The notes beneath the pieces are model-generated. The model was given only the letters and a program-made list of their open reading frames with translations, made no database searches and had not been told where the DNA came from. Positions 21,839 through 35,829 of a DNA stretch of 64,000 bases are shown in pieces. A program made the translations under genes and the position numbers. The stretch's first letter is position 1. Each line of letters opens with the position of its first letter. This stretch comes from Hyaloscypha bicolor E (Eukaryota; Ascomycota; Leotiomycetes; Helotiales; Hyaloscyphaceae), in the NCBI RefSeq assembly GCF_002865645.1, contig NW_020194589.1, forward strand, positions 2,207,750-2,271,749. Reading direction: 5' to 3'.

Positions 21839-22612
21839 ATGCGGCGGAAAAACATTTCGATATTGCTGGCGGTTCCTGCGGCGAATGCGCTCTCCCTCGC
21901 GAACTTCCAGAGCATTACTTCCGCCCTCATACCTTTAGACTGCCAGTTGACATACGACAGTCAAATACCATCTTGTACGGTTTCGGATTTTAACAATGGG
22001 TGCTCGACAGCTTGTCTGGCCGGACTGGATACGATAGCGAGCAGTGTATCCAGTTCCTGCTCGCATGTGAAGGTCAACTCGAATACATTATTGGGGATTG
22101 TCAAGAATGGAGGGATAGTGGCGGCTTTGTGCCCGACATTGGCAAAGGCTACGCAGGCAACGACATCAGTCACAGTTCAAACCTCGGGGCTAGCTGTCCC
22201 GCCTGCAGCTGTGTCTGTGACGATACCGACCGGTGGTGCTGGTGTAACTGGGGGCCTAGGCTTTAAGACAACTTCGACCTCGTCTCCAATTCCTGTACCA
22301 CAGTCAGAAACCAGCACAAGTACGACCAAGGCGGCGAAAACTACAAAAACCTCCACCACTACATCTCAGTCAGTGCAATCTGCCGCCGGGGGTTTGGGGG
22401 GAGGAAGTCCAACTATCACATCACACACTACAACTGCGAAGAAGACAACATCTACAACATCAGCCGAAACAACATCTTCGTCACAATCACAAGACAAGAG
22501 CGGGGGTGGGAGTCCTTTCGATGTACAGAGTAACGACGCCCCACGTGATGTAGGACGGTCAATGTTGGCACTTGTGGTTGCCATTTTCGCAGTTGTGGTA
22601 ATTGGACGGTAG
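21839..22612 (+). CDS. GPI-anchored Ser/Thr-rich cell-surface protein
   Basis: 257 residues, single exon. The short N-terminal hydrophobic segment (ISILLAVPAANALS) is a probable signal peptide. Residues 23-100 form a small domain with six Cys (positions 35, 46, 55, 59, 74, 98) and the pattern SCTVSDFNNGCSTACLAGLD, seen in fungal extracellular proteins of unknown role. Residues 101-230 are Ser/Thr-rich, including TSTSTTKAAKTTKTSTTT, expected to be heavily O-glycosylated. The C-terminal hydrophobic tail (MLALVVAIFAVVVIG) follows a polar stretch, fitting a GPI signal. Likely role: cell-wall or surface glycoprotein. There is no enzyme signature. Confidence 0.78.
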   Translation: MRRKNISILLAVPAANALSLANFQSITSALIPLDCQLTYDSQIPSCTVSDFNNGCSTACLAGLDTIASSVSSSCSHVKVNSNTLLGIVKNGGIVAALCPTLAKATQATTSVTVQTSGLAVPPAAVSVTIPTGGAGVTGGLGFKTTSTSSPIPVPQSETSTSTTKAAKTTKTSTTTSQSVQSAAGGLGGGSPTITSHTTTAKKTTSTTSAETTSSSQSQDKSGGGSPFDVQSNDAPRDVGRSMLALVVAIFAVVVIGR

Positions 22613-23596
22613 CAAATAGGTGTCCCGGGGCGGATTGAGAGATAATCTTTGATTACGAACGCGGTAATGTTTTATATCAATTTGTTTAGAGGGTTTGAAG
22701 AGAGATGGGACCACACTACAAACAGTGTGGGAGAACTATCATTTGTTGGTTGCACGAAAAGCCTAGCTCAGAGGCAGCAAAGATGCCATGGGTTTTGGAA
22801 AGCCTGCAGTCATGTGTAAGAATCATGTTTTTAGATACCATTAGGCTGAAAGAAAAGCGTTTATGAACAACCCTTTCCTCCGAAAGTGAGAAACAGATGT
22901 ACCATGGATTTTCTCCTCTCAGCGTTTGAATCTTCTGACCCTTCTCTGAACCATTTCAACACTGCTTCAGACTTGTTTAGGTCGTTAAACTAAGTGTCCT
23001 GGAGTTCGAAATCAAGTTCGGTGTGCTACTAAGAACCAAAAATCAACATGAAACCCTCAATCTTCTTCTCTTCCGTTGTCACATTTAAACTACTCGGAGT
23101 AGGCTTCCTATAAGCTAGCCGTTGGAGATAGAAATCAAGAAAAAGAAAAATAAATGGAATTATGAACATTCGTCTAGCTCAGTCCTCCAGTACACTGTTT
23201 GTTTTTGTTGCCTGTATAACGACGTACAATTCAAGAGTTATTCCTTGCTAGCCGACCCAGAAGTAAATCTCAATCAACTATTGCAAAAGACAGAAGCGTA
23301 GGAATTAGGAGTAAATCACGAATCACAGATCACATTAAATAATGGGATGTTTTGTTTTTAAAATTGTGGACAGTCTATGGATCCCGGCAATGAAGATCAA
23401 ATGCAATCTCAGAGAAAAGGTCCTCGCTCTCGCCAGACCTGGCTTGGACCGAGCGAGATGATATGAGAGATCTGTTACCACCAATGTAGACTCTCCCGAC
23501 TCCCAAATAAAATCTACCGTGGCAATTCACCTCCCCTCGTACCGTATTGAGTCTCCACTGCATGCATGTAAAGCCAAAGGAAAATAGAATACAGAT
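22613..23596. other. Convergent intergenic region
   Basis: AT-rich 3' regions of two convergent genes; no coding signal. Confidence 0.6.
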
Positions 23597-26354
<2,758 letters not shown>

Positions 26355-27252
26355 CTTGGAAGGCTGCTGTGGATCTGGGTGAAGGGAACGGAGGTAAAGG
26401 TGTGGGTGTTTGTTGAGACGGCCAAAGGATGGCGCTTTGTGTTGGAAGAAGGTTCTGCAAAGGATCGTAGAACCCAAAGGCGTTGTGCGGGAAGGAAGAA
26501 GGATTGTTGCTGTGGGATGGAGGAGGTAGGGTTGGAGTCGGAGGTTTGTCGTGATGAGGTTGAGGTCGAGCTCCAGGAACAAGGCGAGGCGCGGACGGGC
26601 TTAATAACAAGCGCGGCTCTAAAATAATCTTTCCAGGGCCTTCGATGACCTCTGACTATTCACCCACGTAGGCAACCAAGGTGCACGTATTGCACAAATT
26701 TAGTCGATCGCCGGCCGCACCAGCAGGTCACGAAAAGAATGTTCCCGGGTATTGTAGAAGATTATCCACGTGTTCGTAACTACAGTACTGTACCTAGGTA
26801 GGTAGGTACTTGATCTCCACCGCGTATCAGGTGACCAAATTTTTAATTTTCTAATGACGGCGAGGGCGATGAATCGCAAATTTGGCAGGAACGAGTCATG
26901 GTTTTGGCTCAAAACATTATATTTACAAATTTACCCAAAACACCATAACGCCAAAGCACCACTGAACCAAAACTGCAACCCAAGTATATCAAATGCTCCC
27001 AACGCCTTCTAAACTTTTGTTCCTACCCAGATTCAACTTTCGTCAAAATTCGTAACGCCACCAAGTCGAAAAAAAGACCAGACCAAGCCAGACCTCAATA
27101 CTTAACAAACTTTTCCGTGTCCCCAACCAATGCTTCAGGACCAAAAGAATGGTCGAGTGTCCCAGATCGTGTCCGATATTCAGCTAACCAAGCGAATGAC
27201 GAGTGCAATGCACAACTCCTCTCCAGCTTGAATCCACCTTGAAGTCCAGGCA
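26355..27252. other. CDC48 upstream region
   Basis: Holds the CDC48 promoter and the 3' end of the next minus-strand gene. A TAGG microsatellite (GTACCTAGGTAGGTAGGTAC) is at 26790-26809. I looked for an Rpn4-type GGTGGCAAA element and did not find one. Confidence 0.6.
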
Positions 27253-27643
27253 TCACTTGGACACAGGCCAGGTGCGCAACTTCTTCCTCCACCCAACAAA
27301 CATCACTCCCTCGTTGTTTGCCACGGGCAAGCACTCCAGTATTCCTCGCACATCTGGAGCATGCTGAATGTGCAACTCCATCTGCTCTCTTGTCAAAACT
27401 GCTACCCCGGGATCGAAAATACCCATGGCGATTCGCTCGTAAAGGCTTATTTCCGACAGCCAAGCTGGGAGCATATAGGCGCGGAAGCGTGAGAGAGGGC
27501 GGTTGTTTGAGAAAGGGACAGCGGAGCTTAACAGCAAAGGTTAGACAAGTGGTCTCTGGGCAGAAAGTAAGCTGCACATACCCTGTAGAGGAAGAGGATA
27601 CGCTCGATCCATTTCTAGCAAGTGTTGAGAATCTGGAAGACAT
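27253..27643 (-). CDS. Small protein, possibly mitochondrial, unknown
   Basis: Two exons, 27643-27582 and 27526-27253, join in phase (GG|C) to 111 residues. The N-terminus MSSRFSTLARNGSSVSSSS is Ser/Arg-rich without acidic residues, as in a mitochondrial presequence. The body (RAYMLPAWLSEISLYERIAMGIFDPGVAVLTREQ) and the end (GVMFVGWRKKLRTWPVSK) look like a compact folded domain with conserved-type Trp and Pro positions. I cannot name the family. A different 272-codon minus-strand frame spans the same DNA, but splicing at GTATGT...TTAAG gives a more protein-like product. Confidence 0.62.
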
Positions 27644-29639
27644 TTTTGATGTTGGTTCGAGAAGAGGACTTTGCTGCTGAGGCACGTTGAGTTCTGGCAG
27701 GTGTTTTTGGATGCGAGTTGAGACTCGGGTGTTGAAGTTGCTCAGTGGGCCGATGAGATTGACTATCTCAATGGGACGACAAGCCGGAGAAAAGCTCTGG
27801 GTGAGGGGAGTCAATCCGATGAATTTCCAAAACAGAATGAAGGTGAACATTTCCTTTATACATTTTAGCCATGGCCCGCCTACCGTCACTCGATTGCTCG
27901 TGGATGATGTCAATAAAAAACTCAGCCTCTCATTCAGCGTGCTGAAGCTTGAGCAGTTGGTCCAGCTGCACAGCCCCTCGAGGCCCGTCTGCAGGTGAGC
28001 GGATGCAACCCCATCACGCTACGCGAGTGGACAACGGGGCTGGCAAAGCGCGACGACGTGTGATTGACGACGTTATCTTGCAGTAAGAGTTATTCTTGAC
28101 GTGCGGCGCAAGCAAAGTGGTTGCATGATGGCATTTTTTATTTCCCGAAAGCCGTAGAAAGCCGTGGGAGAGCGATGATTCTGGTGATGCTGGAGGGAAG
28201 AGTTGGGGTAGCGGCGGGAGCTTCAGCGAGCTCCCGCGTTGGCGAAGGGGCCAGCCGAAGTGTGGAGCAGCCGCAGTGAGGCTTGTGCAGTACCCAGTGG
28301 AGACGATTGTGCCCAGCTTTGCCCGTCCCCTCACCTCCCGATACACCACTCATGTTCCCAGGAAAACGGCGAAGGTAAAATAACGGAATAGTTTGAGGCC
28401 TTTCGTCGTCTTGCCTTAGTTCACGGTTTCAACTTGTCTTGGACTGATCGCAAGGCAGGACGAGGAAGTCAAACATTGCAATACCTTCTATGGCTGAAAT
28501 GGGCAGCGCCCATCTGCTCTCGGGTGCCGCTTCCAAAAAAGGACAGGCTCACTCTTGATAGTGATCAAGGATTGTTCTGTGAGCATTCTAGATCTAGCCT
28601 TAAAGAGAGTGTTTTGGTTGCTGTCAACAGGCCAGCAGGCTGCGAGAGATTTACTTTACCTCAGCCTAGAACTCACCCATTCTCCCCCCAAACCGTGAGC
28701 TCCTCACGCGTCGTTCAAGCCTTGATAGATTCCAATGCTCTCCAGCCCGGCGTCTGCACTCGCGCAAAGAGTGAGCACAACGCCCCGTGAACAGAGCAGC
28801 GGCTGCAAAGGTACAGCGACTAATACATTGTCTAAAGTTCATCTAGTACATCTATTGCCTAAAGTTAGAAAGTAACTTGCAGTCAAAATAGGAATTCAGC
28901 ACCTGCATTCTGCAGGCTCGACGCAGGTTACAGCGGATACCCGCTGTAGGTCGCAGGAACGGCCCCCGCCAGAACAAACTCCATTATCCCAGTCGTTCTC
29001 TCGAAGATTCTGGGTACCTTTCCAATGGCAAAGAAGCATAAGGTCGGGGAACACCGAGGCCAGGAGGCGCATGCTAAGCCGGCCTCGTATTAACGACTCC
29101 GGAAAGTCTGCTGCGCTTCCCCTTTGGCCCCCATCCGGAGCTGTCAACACACAGGACTGCCACACCCACTTGTTTCCAGACACTTTCACCCTAATCCTGC
29201 TGCCCCACCATACCCCCTCATCCAGTCATTTTAATCTCGACGTTTACCAACATGTTTCTGATAGGGCTATGGCGGAGCACCGCTCACTGCCTTCCCCTCA
29301 GTCTCCTGGAAGACAGGCAGTCAGCACCCAGACGTCCCTGTCACGCATGAGAACTCTCCCTGTAACGAGGCTCTGGTGAAAACTCTGCAATCTTCTAAGC
29401 CTTTCTCTTGCTATCTCACAGCCTAGAAGCAAATTTTCACTCGAGAACTCTGTACTCAACCAATTCACAGTCGCTGTCTCTGAGTTTTGCATGAACTCAA
29501 CATTTGGCTTAGGCCAGACAACTATTACCAGGTTTTCTGGATGGTTCTCAGTAGAAGCCAAACTTTGCACATCCTGGGCTTTTCTCAGCCATTCAAATCC
29601 GGTACGCACCGAGTATCCCATCATTTGGGCAAGTAACCA

Positions 29640-30390
29640 AACGATATCGAATTGAAATGTTCTTGGAAAGGGTATTATTAATAAGGCTGAATCCCTTCCC
29701 TAATACAGAATCTAAATATCCGTATCATATACTTAATACACTCTATTATCAATCATACCGAAAGCTAACGTATCCAATTCCGTCAAAGCCTCCATTCGCA
29801 ATATCAATCTCTGCCCTTCCTTATGTCTCTCCCAATGGGTCATTCGCAAAGTCCTCTTAACTAATCTCTCAAAAGTGCCGGGGGCTAAAGAAAAAGCTTT
29901 ATCTACTTTAGGTTAACGCCTAGGCCGTATTTCCCCTCGAAGGGTGGCCGGTGCTTTCCTCTTTAATCGATCTAAATCCCATTAGTCTAAAGTTTCAATA
30001 TTACGGATTCTATAATACATACCTCTCAAGGAATACCTCGTTTGCTTGTTATTATACCGACAATTCGTATACGAACCCCCGAAATAGTCTTTTATAATAA
30101 TATAATATCGAAAAGGCCCCAAATGCTTCTCCGAGCGATAGATATACTCCGGCACCTGCTCCTCTTATCTCAGATATGCCAGATCAGCTTCCAGATTAGA
30201 TTTTCCCTTCTCTAGGCCATTTAGCGAGGCTCTAACCCTAAGCTCGAGATCCCTCACTGGTCGTTAATCGTTACGCAAATCTCCGTGTGTATTTCTGGCA
30301 GTCGCGAGAGCTCGTGAAAGCGCGGGAGTATGACTCGTCAAATTCCATTTTGAAAAAGCCATGTTATGTTTTAAGTTTTTGCGCTCTTGG
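29640..30390 (+). pseudogene. AT-rich relic with a stop-riddled frame, RIP-like
   Basis: The stretch is visibly richer in TA steps than its flanks. In the plus frame running from about 30164 the text is protein-like (SDMPDQLPD, stop, IFPSLGHLARL, stop, P, stop, ARDPSLVVNRYANLRVYFWQ, SRELVKAREYDSSN) but broken by TAG/TAA codons where CAG/CAA would be expected. This is the pattern left by repeat-induced point mutation in an ascomycete repeat. I cannot identify the parent element and see no terminal repeats. Confidence 0.45.
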
Positions 30391-30797
30391 GTCAATGGAG
30401 ATGCTTATCTGTAAAGCGGTTTGTAGCTTTGGCCTGTGCTATCAGGTATGATGAAACCTGATTTCTGCAATTAGTACAGAAATACCCTGAAAGGGGTTTT
30501 CGCTTTGACATTCTGCCCATTCGAGCGGGATGTCTGATGACCTGAATTTTCACACTCGATCTTGATCGATTCAGTAAGTAACAGAGAAGCACGTGCGAGC
30601 ATGGTGCTTCACAGCAGGCCAATGCACCACAAACCTGTGGAAGATCAAGACCAATTATTGACTAGACCTTGCTGCCCCAATAAGGCGAGATACCAGGCTT
30701 TTAAGCTGCAGCTCATCGTCGACGATCAGAGAGGATGATCGACGCTCTCCGCCCTCATCCTACCCTCATAGAAAGGGCGGGCATAAGGGCGCTACGA

Positions 30798-30829
30798 GGG
30801 GGCGAGAGGGCGAAAGGGCGAAAGGGCGA
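30798..30829 (+). repeat. GGGCGAAA short tandem repeat
   Basis: About four consecutive units of GGGCGAGA/GGGCGAAA, preceded by related GGGCG-containing sequence from about 30770. Confidence 0.8.
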
Positions 30830-31331
30830 CCACGAAAACGACCTCATTGGATTTAAATGATGGTGGGGTGGTTCTGTGTTCAAGATCTGTCCAATAGCAA
30901 GCCCCATTGTGCAGGCAAAATGCAAAAGGGCGCAGAGCGGCCAGCGCCCTCTCTTTTCGCGAATTGCAACAAAACTTTGCTGCTTGTTCCACAGGAAGCT
31001 GCTGGTTGGTGAGACTGAACCACTCTACCAATCTGTCGGAATTTGGCTCGTGATCTTGAATTTGTCATGTGGCGGGGCACAAGACAGGGCATCTGCCGGA
31101 TGCTTGATCCGATCCAGAAGGGGAAAAGAATCAGCCGATGGCTACTGACACCGGCGTCCAAAGGTGGTGTTTTGCAACTTTGGTTTTCATTTCTGGAAAA
31201 TATATACAGACATACACTGACCTTCTATCCCTAGTTCATTATGAAAGAAAAACAGTATACAGTTCTTATCCTCGTTTGCTCCCATTCCCACGAACCATTC
31301 TATATTCATACCCGTACTTCCCATCAGACAC

Positions 31332-33175
31332 CTATTCTCTCGAGACGTCACGTCCAAACGCTTTGGACTTCAACCAATCGAGAACGACGAGGACACGGTT
31401 GCGAGCTAGAAAGGTATCTTATCAGCATGAAACAGAAAGACGGGCAGAACGAGTCAACTTACTGCTGAAGCACATGCTCAAGTACGCACTCCTCCAGAAC
31501 AAATATGTTAATCCACCACCAGTAGCAAAGTTGCCATTCAACCAGCTCACATCAGCAACCGCTCTCTCACTCCCAATATATGCCAAGGAGCCTTGGTGAG
31601 TGTAGTGGAACGGCTTGATGTCCTTTATTCTTCTCAACTGTTTCTCATGTGCTTCGATTTCCTTTGCAATATCTGCGGTGTTGCCAGGTTGCAAATTGAG
31701 GGAGGAGCTGAGGTCGTGAATTTGGTGTTCGATGGCCTCGCTCTTGGCCATGGTGTTGAAGAGACGGGCCAGGAAGGCACCTTCTTGGGAAGCTACCTGT
31801 GCAGTTGGCGCATATCCAGCAACGGCGCAGTCGCCGGTTGCCCATATGTCCTTGGTGCCTTGAACAACGAGATACTCGTTGACAGCAAGACCTCTCCTCG
31901 AATCTTTCTGGGCGGGAATTTGAGACATCAGATCTCTGACGATTGGGCGGACTGCATTCCCAGTCGCCCAGACAAGGAGACCGTAGGGCATGATTTGAAT
32001 GGTCTTCTTTCCATCAGGGCCAGTCGCTTCAGCTTCGACGGTCTTATCGGTCACCTTCTTCACGGCGGTCTTCGTCATGATTGTGATTTTCTCTTCCTTG
32101 AAAGTCGCTTCAGTATAATCGATAAGCTGCTTGGAGAACATAGGGAGGACGTTGGGGAGCGCTTCGATGAGTGTCACCTTGAATTTGTCGCTGATTTCGG
32201 GGACCCACTTCTTGATGTCTTCGTCGAAGAAATCCTGGAGCTCACCAGCGAATTCAACACCGGTAGGGCCGCCACCAACAACCACCATATGAAGAAGACG
32301 CGCCACCTCTTCCGGAGATTGGTCCTTGAAGGTTGCAGTCTCGACGCAGTCCATGATCTTCTTTCTGATTTGCTGGGCGTCACCGATTTCCTTCAGGAAG
32401 CACGAGTGCTCCTTCACGCCCGGAATGCCGAATGTAGCGTTCTCAGCACCAACACTTACAACGAGCATATCGTAGGAGACCTCAGTCTTGTTGCTAGCCC
32501 CCTTGATATCAGAGTTGTCATCAATTGCGATAACCTTCCTCTCGGGGTCGATCTTCGTAGCCTCTGCTTCATAGTACTTAACTGCAGCTTTCTTGTGTCT
32601 TAATATGCTTCGAATTGGTTCCATGATCGATCGATGCTCGACAGTGCCGGTGGTACATGACGGAAGAAGAGGGGTGAAGAGGAAGTAGTTTCGAGGAGAG
32701 ATGACAATGACATTGTAGTTTTCGGTGTCGAGCTTCTTAAGAAGAGACACAGCACCCCACCCAGTCCCTATTCAAGCAGGAATCAGCGGAAGCAACATAT
32801 AGAGAAAGATTGGATATACAAACCAAGGATAACAAGATTCTTCTTGGTTGGATCTGGTTCAAATTGGTCATCAGGATGCTTCTGGTCATAAACACCGTAG
32901 GCTAGATAAGCGGTGCCTCCAATGGCAGAGAAATACGTGAGGCGCCAAAGAAACCTGAAGAACCGGAATCTTTTGGGCTTCTTCGCAGGAGCAATATCGG
33001 CATAGCTGCGATGGAAATTTTGCTGGAGTTTGCTCTTATCGAGGAGGATGCGGGAGCTCGGTCGCGCAGGTGTGAGAAAAGATTGAGATGACGTCGCAAT
33101 TTGTCTCCGTGAAGTTGCTCTGAAGGCAATTGATGAGGCAGGGAGCCTCATCGCTGCTCTGGTCGTTGACGCCAT
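31332..33175 (-). CDS. Alternative (type II) NADH-ubiquinone oxidoreductase
   Basis: Rotenone-insensitive, non-proton-pumping NADH dehydrogenase of the mitochondrial inner membrane. Exons 33175-32824, 32767-31463 and 31405-31332 give 576 residues. The N-terminus is a basic, Ser/Ala-rich presequence followed by a membrane segment (LTYFSAIGGTAYLAYGVY), which fits an external enzyme (Nde). The FAD-binding motif is VILGTGWGAVS (Gly118-Gly122); the NADH motif is VVVGGGPTGVEFAGE (about 282-287). The signature DIWATGDCA and the C-terminal amphipathic membrane anchor RNRVLVVLDWLKSKAFGRD are present. I see no EF-hand insertion, so it resembles Ca-independent Nde2-type rather than Nde1-type Neurospora enzymes. 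Intron 1 uses a GTTTGT donor. Confidence 0.95.
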
Positions 33176-34225
33176 GCTCCAGAGTCAGGGGAGAGGATGG
33201 GTAGCCGTCGTGGTCGGGGAGTGCTGAGGATTTTGTTGATCAATTTTCACGAGGCTTGGAGCTTCCAGCTAGAGCCCCACTTTTAACCTCTGGTAGATAG
33301 CGGGAACGGGGTCTTTTAAGAATTGAGACTTTTAAAAAAAAGCAACCCAACCTCATGGAAATTTTTCGTGGGAGGTCCTTGTCCTTGAAAATCGCTCAAG
33401 CCTCGCTGCGAAAACCTCCACGAAGTGTCTTTACCTGTCGAAAATTCTGTCAATCATGTCGGCCATCTCCTTTTGCGGCCTCTGTTGACAACGTTGAGAC
33501 AGACTGTCACCGGTCGGATGGGATCCGCCGCCGAAAAAGTGCCCTGTGACAAGACGCCGGCCAGCGTAGACAACGCTGGTCAGCGCATCTTCTACAACAC
33601 CATTGGTCCATCGCAGTCAAGCCCCAAGTATCCCAGCGGAGACATACCAGCGCTGCACTACGGTTCAAGGGACCAGAATTACTGGGACATCCACTTCTTA
33701 CCGGCAGCGTACCAAAATTCTTTTGTGCATTCAAGGACTGAGCTCACCAAGAGCTCTGGGACCTTCACTTCCATGTAACCGGGAGTGTACCACATAACCG
33801 CTGGTGCGAGATTCAAGCTCTGTGCTATTGCTCAATGCACCAGGTTTCCTGAGAATGGAGAATGAGAGGCAATGAGCCCGGATAAGTTCATATATCTCTT
33901 CTTGTCTACTTCATGCCTTCAAGTGGCTTCTTCAAAGCGAGTTATTGAATTGAAAGTAACGGATCACTTCCGAAGTATTGCAGAAACCAAGGTGTTTTCC
34001 GAATGAGCGAACTGGAAAGGGTGTCGGTGTACTGCTGACTTGCATACTTGTTACTTGCTCTTGAGAACTGCACGTCCGTTCTCGATATTGACATATCAAG
34101 GTCCGAGTTCGTGGCCATAATCGAAATTAAAGTTTCGCAGTCACAGAGATTCCGGTCGGAAGAGCTTTCGGAAGGATTTGAATTCGTTCCAACCTTTGCG
34201 ATGTTGAAGTCTAGCAAGAGGTGTC
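33176..34225. other. Intergenic region
   Basis: Promoter side of the NADH dehydrogenase gene and 3' end of the GNAT gene. A 117-codon plus frame at 33425-33778 has no recognisable features. Confidence 0.55.
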
Positions 34226-35829
34226 TCAAAGAGGACTTTGGGGCTCTCGAACCATGCAGTACAACTGGCAAACATCTCCACCATCATCACAATCCATCTG
34301 CTTGACAAAATGAAAGCCCATGGCTTCATAAATCTTCGTGTTCGGCTCGTCTCGACTCGACTCAAGATAGCATCTCCTGCCTTCCGCATCTGCCTTCTGG
34401 GTGACTTCTCGGAACAGAGCCCGCCCGATTCCTTTTCCTTGTGCCTCTGGAAGGACAACAATGACATTGCAAAAGTAATAACCTTTCGGATCGGTCCCTA
34501 TGATTCATATCAGACACCGGAGGAAGAAGATCGTGTCGTGCCCTGATGCTACAACTCGAGTGCTGAAGAACACTTGGGGGCTACGGACATATTTCAGATT
34601 GTGCCTCAGCTTGTCTTTGCTTCCAGATGTAATAACGCTATGAACATGGCTGGGTCAGTAAAGATACGCCCATTCATTGGCTTGCGGAATTTCCGTCAAA
34701 CTTTGTTTTAAGAAGGAAGCAGTATCCCACTGATCTTTCTGCGTGGAGGGAGATGCGCCCAGTTGGAGTGCAATCTCTCGGGATCGAATGATCCGATGTA
34801 AGATGTCAAATATTACAGCCGCTCTCAGATCCAGTGCTTGCAATCGTTCGGGTATAAGCTCTCAAGATCTCCTTGACAAGAAGATCCGTGCGAACGTCAC
34901 CCTGAGGGCCGCTTGTTGATGTGAAATCGGCTCTCAGGAAGGTACGAAAACTTTTTCGATGGCCTCAATGCTTCCGCCACTCGCTCCACGGCAATGAAAC
35001 TCGCCTACCTTCACATTCAAACCGCCCCTTCCATACCATACGTTCATTCCAACTTGCTGACACCAGAGTTTCCATCCTTCTAACCATTCTCCCCAGGTTT
35101 TCTTTAGCTTAGTCTGACGAGGGGGTATCCACTGGAGGACAACGAAGTCAGCGTCACTCTCTTGGTGATTTCGATCTCCACGTCCTCCAATACTTTCGGA
35201 TTCGAAGAAGTTTGATGCACCACAATTCTCGGGACAATCAGATCGAGGGCAGTAAACTCAAGGGCATCCATACCATAGCAATACCGAGGACTTTGTCCTT
35301 CTCGTCACTGACCAGGTCTTTGGCTACGTAGAATAAAGCATTTCGGATACCCCATCGACACCTGATTCCAAGAGATACTCGATTTCGATTCAAATTAAGC
35401 TTGGACACAAGCTAAAGTCAGTCATAAACCCACAGCATGCAACAGATATATTAAACGATTTCAGTCTGCCTTGAACGAGGCAGATTCAAGGCTGTTATTC
35501 CTCATAACGAGGTAGACTGTCTTGAATAATTGGGCATGACAGGCAGCGCCAAGAGTATATGAGACGATCACTCACCTTCGAACGATCATTGTAGACCCAT
35601 AAATTGTATGGGTCCTCAGCGAATGCTTCCTTTTGACGACATATGATCAGCAATTGCTTGGAAAATATTGTTTCCGGATAATTAAGAGAATGTTTCACAG
35701 GGAAACCTTGAGGTGGTCAAGGATGATACGAGGAGGCTTCCCCCCACTACTGACCTGGATCGCATCAACAGCTCCCGGGATGTCTTCCTCACGCAGAGGG
35801 GAGATTGAGATCGTCGACGTCGGCATCAT
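34226..35829 (-). CDS. GNAT-family N-acetyltransferase, six exons
   Basis: Acetyl-CoA-dependent N-acetyltransferase; substrate unknown. No single frame exceeds a few dozen codons in sense, but six exons join in phase: 35829-35755, 35629-35576, 35411-35274, 35131-35009, 34637-34589, 34497-34226, giving 236 residues. The product reads ISISPLREEDIPGAVDAIQ, EAFAEDPYNLWVYNDRSK, then RCRWGIRNALFYVAKD, WIPPRQTK, NVWYGRGGLNVK, RYYIWKQRQAEAQSEIWTDP. The acetyl-CoA loop is VVLPEAQGKGIGRALF, followed by LESSRDEPNTKIYEAMGF, typical of this fungal GNAT group. Intron 4 is unusually long (371 nt). Intron 3's acceptor side has two possible AGs upstream of exon 3 (12 nt apart, in phase). No stop or frameshift was needed, so I treat it as functional. 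Confidence 0.85.

Larger units (their letters stand above)
27644..31331. other. Large gap with relic DNA and tandem repeats
   Basis: No intact gene. 27.7-29.6 kb has ordinary composition with no coding signal. 29.64-30.39 kb is AT-rich relic DNA (separate entry). Around 30.77-30.83 kb there is a GGGCGAAA tandem repeat. Confidence 0.6.

Noticed and set aside
26355..26700. Possible proteasome-type (Rpn4) control element in the CDC48 promoter
   Set aside because: GGTGGCAAA and its complement are absent; TTTGGCAGG near 26881 is too different.
31593..32603. 336-codon open frame antisense to the NADH dehydrogenase gene
   Set aside because: It mirrors the codon pattern of a strongly coding exon; the sense strand has complete enzyme motifs and the antisense product has none.
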